Source: Streptococcus mitis
GTDB lineage: Bacteria; Bacillota; Bacilli; Lactobacillales; Streptococcaceae
Length of the DNA: 64,000 nt
Assembly: GCF_023109105.1 (NCBI RefSeq)
Contig: NZ_JALDTZ010000007.1
Coordinates: 1 to 64,000, forward strand
Reading direction: 5' to 3'
Under the pieces are notes generated by a model. The model saw only the letters and a list, made by a program, of their open reading frames with translations. It was not told where the DNA came from and made no database searches. Positions 49,201 through 57,000 of the stretch are shown here, piece by piece (positions within the stretch are counted from its first letter, which is position 1; each line of letters begins with the position of its first letter). Both the position numbers and the translations under genes were made by a program.

Positions 49201-50066
49201 TAGCGAACCTCTCTTCCTGTAAGTGCAATAAAGGCATCATCCATGGTACCTGGACGAAACTCAAAAGAATCAATTTCTTCTCGTACTTTTGCCAAATATT
49301 CAATAGCTTCCAGTGATGTCCTTGGATAAAAAAGATATTCCAACTCATTTTCTTCCTTTACTGTCATTCCAGCCTGTAGCAACTTTTCTAAATCCTTCAT
49401 TTCTTTAAAACGAATTTTTAGAATATTAGATGCATACTGACTTTTAATAACCGTCGCAGAACCTTGCGCAATCACTTTCCCATGATCAACGATATAGATC
49501 TGATCCGCTTCATCCGCTTCATCCAGATAATGAGTCGTTAAGATAATAGTCATCCCTTCATCCTTTTGTAGTCGAGACAGTAAATCCCAAATGGCTTTGC
49601 GAGTCTGAATATCTAGACCTGTCGTTGGTTCATCTAAGAAAAGAATATCTGGCTGTGAAAGAAGAGCACGCGCAATATCAACCCTACGTTTTTGCCCACC
49701 TGACAAAGTCCCATATAGTTGCTTCTGGAAAGCAGTCAAACCCAGTTGATGGATCAAATCATCCACACGACTTGCTACAATCTCCTTATACTGTTGAGCA
49801 CGAATCGTAAGATTTTCCCTAACCGTCAACCTCTCATCCAGTACACTAGCTTGAAAAACTACTCCGATTTTCGTATTTGGCGCATATCGAATCTGACCTT
49901 TTGTCGGCTTTTTCAAACCGATTAACATGGAAATGGTGGTTGATTTTCCTGCACCATTGGGACCCAAAATAGCATTAAAACTCCCTTCTTCAAACTCTAA
50001 CTGAATATCGTCAACAGCCATATAATCGCCATACCGTTTAGTCAAATGTTTAACTTGTAAAATCAT
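49200..50066 (-). CDS. ABC transporter ATP-binding protein (LytTR operon 2)
   Basis: A 288-residue ATPase with Walker A GPNGAGKST, signature TLSGGQKRR, Walker B ILFLDEPTTG and H-loop TTHYLDEAD, plus a C-terminal domain of about 75 residues. The start MILQVKHLTKRYG has GAGGAGG eight bases upstream; 12 codons further upstream are open but unlikely. First gene of the four-gene operon. Confidence 0.94.
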   Translation of the reverse strand: MILQVKHLTKRYGDYMAVDDIQLEFEEGSFNAILGPNGAGKSTTISMLIGLKKPTKGQIRYAPNTKIGVVFQASVLDERLTVRENLTIRAQQYKEIVASRVDDLIHQLGLTAFQKQLYGTLSGGQKRRVDIARALLSQPDILFLDEPTTGLDIQTRKAIWDLLSRLQKDEGMTIILTTHYLDEADEADQIYIVDHGKVIAQGSATVIKSQYASNILKIRFKEMKDLEKLLQAGMTVKEENELEYLFYPRTSLEAIEYLAKVREEIDSFEFRPGTMDDAFIALTGREVR

Positions 50067-50104
50067 ATTTATTTCCTCCTCTTTACCTAACCAGTTTAAC
50101 AAAA

Positions 50105-50161
50105 AGTATGAAAGAAAAATCGACTTTCGAGATAAGTGGTTAAAATGAGAGGTTAAGTGGT
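50105..50161 (-). promoter_or_regulatory. LytTR operon 2 promoter region with candidate operator
   Basis: On the coding strand ACCACTTA occurs at 50154-50161 and 50133-50140, exactly 21 bp apart, upstream of a weak -10 (CATACT, 50105-50110) with no good -35. It matches operator 1 at 8136-8163. A weak promoter plus tandem repeats fits activation by the operon's own LytTR protein. Confidence 0.7.
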
Positions 50162-50456
50162 GAGATAATTAGGGTTAAGTTAAAGTAGAGAAGGCTACAG
50201 CCATTTTTCTCCTACCGAATTGCTAAATGAAGCTTAAAAACACTTACAAGAACACATTATATTTTTAAATATGCGCTATAAAAGAGATGTTTTACCGCAT
50301 CTGGCCGAAAAATTAAAGAATCGGTAGTATTATTCTCGCCAAATCAAACAATAAAAAATTAACTAGAAATCATGACACACAATCCCTTATAGCCAAATTT
50401 TTGACACCAAGTTGATTTATTAGGAAATAATAGATGAAAAGAATTTTCAATACAAG
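50162..50456. other. Intergenic stretch without recognised features
   Basis: About 295 AT-rich bases between the LytTR operator and the hydrolase terminator. No open frame, repeat family or promoter stands out. Confidence 0.55.
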
Positions 50457-50493
50457 CAAAAAACAGCTCTTTTTATCCGAGAAGAGCTGTTCT
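50457..50493 (-). terminator. Intrinsic terminator downstream of the hydrolase gene
   Basis: AACAGCTCTT and AAGAGCTGTT form a perfect 10-bp stem, followed on the minus strand by TTTTTTGC. It lies about 165 bases after the hydrolase stop. Confidence 0.8.
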
Positions 50494-50658
50494 ATTTTAT
50501 GAAAGAGAAAGTCACTAGTAACTCTTGTACTTCTCTCTATTTTTTACTGTTTGAGTTCAAATTTCTCTTGTTTGAACAATTGCTTTTATAGACTGGACTA
50601 CTAACCAGAACTGTGTTTTTATCTTAGTTGGGACTATTATAGTACGGTTCAGCACTAT

Positions 50659-51891
50659 CTACAAATTTTTCAGATGTCTATCAAAAAAATTTATCGTGGC
50701 AAACCAAGAGTCTACACTTTCTTTCATTAATAAGCGCCAATCTTTTCGATAACGATGATTCGGTTGATAAGCAACCGTCAACATATGCCCTGTTTCATGG
50801 TATTTTTTAAACAAAATGGATTCCCCTTTATAGTGTGAAATAATATCATCTATCGCGGATGATGCATTCCATATTTCATCAACATCGCTTCCTAGTAATA
50901 ATAAAGGAGAGGCAATTTTACTCACATCAATCTGAGCCCTACTATCTTCAGGAATATATTTTCCAAAAAACTTGTTTAACAAATAATTTCCTAACTGAAA
51001 TTTTTGATAAGGAAGTTCTTTTTGCGAATATGTCCAAGAAGATGAATGAGAATTGAGTTTTCCCTTTATTCCCTCAAATATTATATTTGAAGGAGAATTG
51101 AGTACTAAACATTGCACATCTTCCAAAATACTTTGTCCAGCCAGAACAAGCTCTGCTCCTTTAGAGCGACCATATATTCCTATTTTTGTATTATCAACTT
51201 GAGGATGATGATATAGAAAATCTTTCGCCTCCTCCAGACATTCTATTGGAATTCGTTCTAAGTTTTGGGGCAATCCCTCTAAACCAAAATAAGCTATCGC
51301 AAGACAAATATATCCTCTAGAAGATAAAAGCTGGGCAATATTCTGAGCTTTTTCAATTCTTCCCTCACTACCGCTAACAATAATCACGGCTGGCGCCTTT
51401 CTTAACTTTTCATCATAAAACAATCGACCTTGAAAATGCTTGTCATAGATATCTTGATATCTTACTCCCAGATTCATATAACGCCTTACGAAACTTTGCT
51501 CCGCGACCACATCTTTCCCCATCTTGATTTTAATTTCAACACCAAAACAATCTCGCAATGGAATTCTATCAAGGGAACTCGGTAATCTCCTTTTCCTATT
51601 CTTCAACGGTTTCGCATTAAAGAATAATCCCATTTCCGAAACCCCTTTATAAGATCCCGAAATAGATGCTGTCTGAGAGGTATCAATCATACCGTCCTGA
51701 TCAGATAAAAAAATTGCGGCTGATTTCCATATAACATCATGATCTAAAAGCAAGAAAGCATTTATACAGTAATAATCAAACAGGTACATTTCTACACAAT
51801 ACATTGCCCTTGGTTCTAAACCATTGATAGCAATATAAAAAGATTCATCCGCTAAATCTGTTTGTGAAATCAGTTCTATGTTTACAGTCAT
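50659..51891 (-). CDS. BAAT/acyl-CoA thioester hydrolase family protein
   Basis: A 410-residue protein with an N-terminal beta-sandwich domain (about 1-130) and a C-terminal alpha/beta hydrolase (about 150-410), the layout of acyl-CoA thioesterases and bile-acid-CoA:amino-acid acyltransferases. The nucleophile Ser is in IYGRSKGAEL, the acid in LLGSDVDEIW and the His in HETGHML. No signal peptide is seen, so it is cytoplasmic. The MarR gene lies immediately upstream and both share the same palindrome. The substrate is unknown. Confidence 0.88.
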   Translation of the reverse strand: MTVNIELISQTDLADESFYIAINGLEPRAMYCVEMYLFDYYCINAFLLLDHDVIWKSAAIFLSDQDGMIDTSQTASISGSYKGVSEMGLFFNAKPLKNRKRRLPSSLDRIPLRDCFGVEIKIKMGKDVVAEQSFVRRYMNLGVRYQDIYDKHFQGRLFYDEKLRKAPAVIIVSGSEGRIEKAQNIAQLLSSRGYICLAIAYFGLEGLPQNLERIPIECLEEAKDFLYHHPQVDNTKIGIYGRSKGAELVLAGQSILEDVQCLVLNSPSNIIFEGIKGKLNSHSSSWTYSQKELPYQKFQLGNYLLNKFFGKYIPEDSRAQIDVSKIASPLLLLGSDVDEIWNASSAIDDIISHYKGESILFKKYHETGHMLTVAYQPNHRYRKDWRLLMKESVDSWFATINFFDRHLKNL

Positions 51892-51904
51892 ATCTTCCTC
51901 CTTT

Positions 51905-51928
51905 TTGTTAATTCACTTAACAATTATA
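51905..51928 (-). promoter_or_regulatory. Hydrolase promoter and MarR operator
   Basis: Minus-strand TATAAT (51923-51928) abuts the palindrome TTGTTAA-N5-TTAACAA (51905-51923) over the start region, just before the ribosome site. The same palindrome overlaps the MarR gene's own -10. Confidence 0.78.
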
Positions 51929-51948
51929 TTTAAAATTTACCGCGACTT

Positions 51949-52404
51949 TTACCACGGTAATTCTCCCCACACCTTTTCAATATCATCCATCAATTTCACA
52001 ACTGTTTGAAGTTCCCCCTCGCTATAGTTGTTTAAAACTGAAAAGATTGACTTTTCAATATATGCTTGTTGCTCCTTATGGATTTTAAAAACTTCGATGC
52101 CTTTTTCAGATAATCTCAAATATTTATTTTTCCCATTATTCGGATCAAAATCAAAAAAAACTAAATTTTTTTGAATCAATCTTCTAACACTTTGAGTTGT
52201 TGCACTTCTCGAAACTCCTAATAGTTCAGATAATTTTACTAGATTTAAAGGCTGATTTTCCCCAATCACAACAATCAAATGTACCTCATTCAACGTAATG
52301 GATCTGTCAACACCACTTTTATGTTGATTTTTTTTTAACTGTTCAAACGCTAAAATAAAGCTATTGAAACGATTATTAAATGTAATAAATTCTTTTTTAT
52401 CCAT
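51949..52404 (-). CDS. MarR-family regulator of the hydrolase
   Basis: A 151-residue winged-helix protein. The recognition region is LLGVSRSATTQSVRRLIQKN, and the wing includes FDPNNGKNKYLRLSEKGIEV. It is upstream of the hydrolase in the same direction, 57 bases apart, but each gene has its own promoter and identical palindromic operator, so autorepression and repression of the hydrolase are likely. It is 100 bases from the ISL3 remnant. Confidence 0.92.
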   Translation of the reverse strand: MDKKEFITFNNRFNSFILAFEQLKKNQHKSGVDRSITLNEVHLIVVIGENQPLNLVKLSELLGVSRSATTQSVRRLIQKNLVFFDFDPNNGKNKYLRLSEKGIEVFKIHKEQQAYIEKSIFSVLNNYSEGELQTVVKLMDDIEKVWGELPW

Positions 52405-52418
52405 AATCTCTCTTTTCT

Positions 52419-52456
52419 TTGTTAATCATATTAACAAAATAGAAACTTCCTGTCAA
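52419..52456 (-). promoter_or_regulatory. MarR gene promoter and operator
   Basis: Minus-strand TTGACA (52451-52456), 17 bases, TAATAT (52428-52433). The palindrome TTGTTAA-N5-TTAACAA (52419-52437) covers the -10. Confidence 0.82.
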
Positions 52457-52502
52457 ATAAAAAATCCCCCAGATTCTACTCTGAAGGATTCCTATCTTAT
52501 TT

Positions 52503-53791
52503 GGCTCTATAATATTTGTAGTGGGTAAATCCTCTATGGATATTATGGAGCCTATTCTGTTGTAGAAAAAAAGTCCCATAAGATCTATAACGAAAAGCAA
52601 CCAAAGCATCATTAGAAAAATTCATATGGAACAATTACATTTTATCACAAAACTGCTCGATATCAAAGACCCTAATATCCAGATTTTAGACATCATCAAT
52701 AAGATACACACAAAGAAATCATCGCTAAACTAAATTATAATGCCCCATCCTGTCCTGATTGTGGAAGTCAAATGAAGAAATATGACTTTCAAAAACCGTC
52801 TAAGATCCCTTACCTCGAAACAACTGGTATGCCTACCAGAATTCTCCTTAAAAAACGCCGTTTTAAGTGCTATCAGTGCTCAAAAAAGGCTGTCGCTGAG
52901 ACTTCCCTCGTCAAGAAAAATCATCAAATCCCTCGTATCATCAACCAAAAGATTGCTCAAAAGTTGATTGAAAAACTTCTATGACTGATATTGCTCATCA
53001 GCTAGCCATCTCAACTTCAACTGTTATTCGCAAGCTTAATGACTTTCACTTTAAACATGATTTTTCTCGTCTTCGTGAGATTATGTCCTGGGATGTTGAA
53101 ACAGTCAGGGAAGTGACTGTATCAATCGGGAGATGTAGATGAGTTTCATTGCGCAAGATTTTGACAATTTCAATATCATCACTATTCTTGAGGACAGAAC
53201 ACAAGCTATCATTCGAAATCACTTTCTTAAATATGATAGAGCCGTCCGATGTCGAGTGAAAATCATTACTATGGATATGTTTAGTCCTTATTATACCTTG
53301 TCTAAACAGCTTCGCTTTCGAATTTCTAGGCTCAGGCTGAAACAGTCTCCCAGACTGTTTCACTCCCGAATGCAAAAATTGTACTTGATCGTTTCCATAT
53401 TGTACAACATCTAAGCCGTGCTATGAGTCGTGTGCGTGTTCAAATTATGAATCAGTTTGATCGAAAATCCCATGAATACAAGGCTATTAAGCGCTACTGG
53501 AAACTCATCCAACAGGATAGTCGCAAACTCAGCGATAAGCGATTTTATCGCCCTACTTTTCGAATGCACTTGACGAATAAAGAGATTCTAGACAAGCTTT
53601 AGAACTATTCAGAAGACTTGAAACACCACTATAATCTCATCAAACTTATCAAGCGCAATGCCTTTGGTTTTCGGAACTTTGAAAACTTCAAAAAACGGAT
53701 TTTTATCGCTCTGAACATCAAAAAGAAAGGACGCAATTTGTCCTTTCTCGAGATTAGCTTTTTTTCAACCCACTACAGTTGACAAAGAACC
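52503..53791 (+). mobile_element. ISL3-family (IS1167-like) remnant, copy A
   Basis: About 1.29 kb bounded by imperfect inverted ends: GGCTCT...TGTAGTGGGT at the left and ACCCACTACAGTTGACAAAGAACC at the right. It holds a ruined ISL3 transposase. Compared with copy B it lacks an internal stretch of roughly 190 bases near 53640. It lies on the downstream side of the adhesin gene, in the same orientation as copy B. Confidence 0.88.
52626..53757 (+). pseudogene. ISL3-family transposase, disrupted (copy A)
   Basis: The start (MEQLHFITKLLDIKDPNIQI) and later blocks (CPDCGSQMKKYDFQKPSKIP, MSFIAQDFDNFNIITILEDR, VRVQIMNQFDRKSHEYKAIK, NAFGFRNFENFKKRIFIALN) are recognisable in different frames. The damage includes several frameshifts, in-frame stops, two hairpin-containing insertions (near 53096-53125 and 53337-53361) and an internal deletion. 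It cannot make a transposase. Confidence 0.9.
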
Positions 53792-53793
53792 TG

Positions 53794-53826
53794 AAAAAAC
53801 CGAATCATGATAAATCATAGATTCGG
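53794..53826 (-). terminator. Terminator near the IS end, downstream of the adhesin
   Basis: Minus-strand CCGAATC (53820-53826) pairs with GATTCGG (53800-53806), with further pairing inside, followed by TTTTTTC. Second terminator after the adhesin gene. Confidence 0.75.
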
Positions 53827-53910
53827 GATAACTTTATATCTTTTTATAAATCTTGTTACTAGCTTTTCTTCTCATAGACTCTCAGCAGAGATTCTATTTT
53901 ATAACTAGTC

Positions 53911-53941
53911 GAAAAAAGGGAACACACAGTTCCCTTTTTTC
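53911..53941 (-). terminator. Terminator after the adhesin gene (bidirectional)
   Basis: AAAAAAGGGAA-CACACAG-TTCCCTTTTTT, a perfect 11-bp stem with flanking A/T tracts, 80 bases beyond the adhesin stop. Confidence 0.85.
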
Positions 53942-54021
53942 TATGACTCAAAACCGGCTCTGGTCGTCAATCGTGACTTGTTATTTTTAATAAAGTAACA
54001 TTACTCACTTAAGAAAGATGA

Positions 54022-57000
54022 CTATTTTTCGTCTTCTTTTTTACGACGTCCAAGTGCTGCCAATCCTACAAGTCCTGCAACTACTCCGAGTACAGTTGAG
54101 CCTGCAGATGTAGTTTCACCAGTATTTGGAAGTTGTCCTTTAGCTGATGTTGGATCTACTGGTTTACCTGGAGTTGGCTCTACAGACTTGTCTGGAGTTG
54201 GCTCTACAGGTTTGTCTGGAGTTGGCTCTACAGGCTTGTCTGGAGTTGGTTTTACAGGTTTGTCTGGAGTTGGTTCTACAGGTTTATCTGGAGTTGGCTC
54301 TACAGGCTTGTCTGGAGTTGGTTCTACAGGCTTGTCTGGAGTTGGTTCTACAGGTTTATCTGGAGTTGGTTCTACAGGCTTGTCTGGAGTTGGTTCTACA
54401 GGCTTGTCTGGAGTTGGTTCTACAGGTTTGTCTGGAGTTGGCTCTACAGGCTTGTCTGGAGTTGGTTCTACAGGCTTGTCTGGAGTTGGCTCTACAGGTT
54501 TGTCTGGAGTTTCTTTAAGTTTGTATACATATGTTACATTCTTATCACCTTCGATAACCTTACCTGTTGTTGGGTCTGTTGACTTCAAGTGACCTTGATC
54601 ATCTACTTCACCTACTGTGTAGTTACCTGCTGGGACCAATTCGTATGTCTTACCTTCGAATGTAATCTCTTGTGGACGGTTGTCTACAACTGTATCGTAG
54701 TCTTTGTCTACTGGTTGTTTGTCTTCGTCGGTTACATCAGACTTGATGGTCTTGCCTTCTGTATCAACGTAGTGTACATAAACGTTACCCTTCACTTCTT
54801 TATAGACGTAAGTGATGGTTGATTTTGGTTTGTCAACTTTACCTTTAACTGGATCAGATGATTCCAAGTGTCCATCTTCGTCAACTTTACCTACTGGATA
54901 ATCACCCTTCGGTACGATCTTATATGTCTTACCATCTTCACTCTTGATTGTGTTTGGTTTTTCACCTTCCTCAGTGGTGTTATATGGTGTGTCATATGGT
55001 GAGTTTGGTGTGTCTTGACGAGGTTTTTGAAGCTCTTTACCCTTCTCATCTACATAAGTGATGATGACTTCACCCTTCTTAGGCTCAGCTGGGGTTTCTT
55101 TAAGTTTGTATACATAAGTTACATTCTTATCGCCTTCGATAACCTTACCAGTTGTTGGGTCTGTTGACTTCAAGTGACCTTGATCATCTACTTCACCAAC
55201 TTTGTAAGTGCCAGCTGGGACCAATTCATATGTCTTACCTTCGAATTCAATCTCTTGTGGACGGTTGTCTACAACTGTGTCGTAGTCTTTGTCTACTGGT
55301 TGTTTATCTTCGTCGGTTACATCAGACTTGATGGTCTTGCCTTCTGTATCTACATAGTGAACATAAACGTTACCCTTAGGCTCAGCTGGAGTTTCTTTAA
55401 GTTTGTATACATAAGTTACATTCTTATCACCTTCGATAACCTTACCTGTTGTTGGGTCTGTTGACTTCAAGTGACCTTGATCATCTACTTCACCTACTGT
55501 GTAGTTACCTGCTGGGACTAATTCGTATGTCTTACCTTCGAATTCAATCTCTTGTGGACGGTTGTCTACAACTGTATCGTAGTCTTTGTCTACTGGTTGT
55601 TTGTCTTCATCGGTTACATCAGACTTGATTGTCTTACCTTCTGTATCAACGTAGTGTACATAGACATTACCATTCACTTCTTTATAAACATAAGTGATAG
55701 TTGATTTTGGTTTAGTAACCTTACCTGTAACTGGGTCTGATGATTCAAGGTGACCATTTTCATCGACCTTACCTACTGGATAATCACCCTTCGGTACGAT
55801 CTTATATGTCTTACCATCTTCACTCTTGATTGTGTTTGGTTTTTCACCTTCTTCAGTAGTGTTATATGGTGTGTCATATGGTGAATTTGGTGTATCTTGA
55901 CGAGGTTTTTGAAGCTCTTTACCCTTCTCATCTACATAAGTGATAACAACTTCACCTTTTGGCGTTTCTTTAAGTTTGTATACATATGTTACATTCTTAT
56001 CACCTTCGATAACCTTACCTGTTGTTGGGTCTGTTGACTTCAAGTGACCTTGATCATCTACTTCACCTACTGTGTAGTTACCTGCTGGGACTAATTCGTA
56101 TGTCTTACCTTCGAATTCAATCTCTTGTGGACGGTTGTCTACAACTGTATCGTAGTCTTTGTCTACTGGTTGTTTATCTTCGTCGGTTACATCAGACTTG
56201 ATGGTCTTGCCTTCTGTATCTACATAGTGAACATAAACGTTACCCTTAGGCTCAGCTGGAGTTTCTTTAAGTTTGTATACATAAGTTACATTCTTATCAC
56301 CTTCGATAACCTTACCTGTTGTTGGGTCTGTTGACTTCAAGTGACCTTGATCATCTACTTCACCTACTGTGTAGTTACCTGCTGGGACCAATTCGTATGT
56401 CTTACCTTCGAATTCAATCTCTTGTGGACGGTTGTCTACGACTGTATCGTAGTCTTTGTCTACTGGTTGTTTGTCTTCGTCGGTTACATCAGACTTGATG
56501 GTCTTACCTTCTGTATCTACATAGTGAACATAAACGTTACCCTTAGGAGCTTCTTTAAGTTTGTATACATAAGTGACATTCTTATCACCTTCGATAACCT
56601 TACCTGTTGTTGGGTCTGTTGACTTCAAGTGACCTTGATCATCTACTTCACCTACTGTGTAGTTACCTGCTGGGACTAATTCGTATGTCTTACCTTCGAA
56701 TTCAATCTCTTGTGGACGGTTGTCTACAACTGTGTCGTAGTCTTTGTCTACTGGTTGTTTGTCTTCGTCGGTTACATCAGACTTGATGGTCTTACCTTCT
56801 GTATCTACATAGTGAACATAAACGTTACCCTTAGGAGCTTCTTTAAGTTTGTATACATAAGTGACATTCTTATCACCTTCGATAACCTTACCTGTTGTTG
56901 GGTCTGTTGACTTCAAGTGACCTTGATCATCTACTTCACCTACTGTGTAGTTACCTGCTGGGACCAATTCGTATGTCTTACCTTCGAATGTAATCTCTTG

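Noticed and set aside
52397..52612. 71-residue minus-strand open frame overlapping the MarR gene start
   Set aside because: It is an antisense reading of the IS left end fused to promoter and operator sequence; no ribosome site and no family-like features.
54147..54592. Plus-strand open frames rich in SGVGSTGL repeats
   Set aside because: They are shadows of the 24-bp adhesin repeats on the opposite strand, forced open by the repeat composition.
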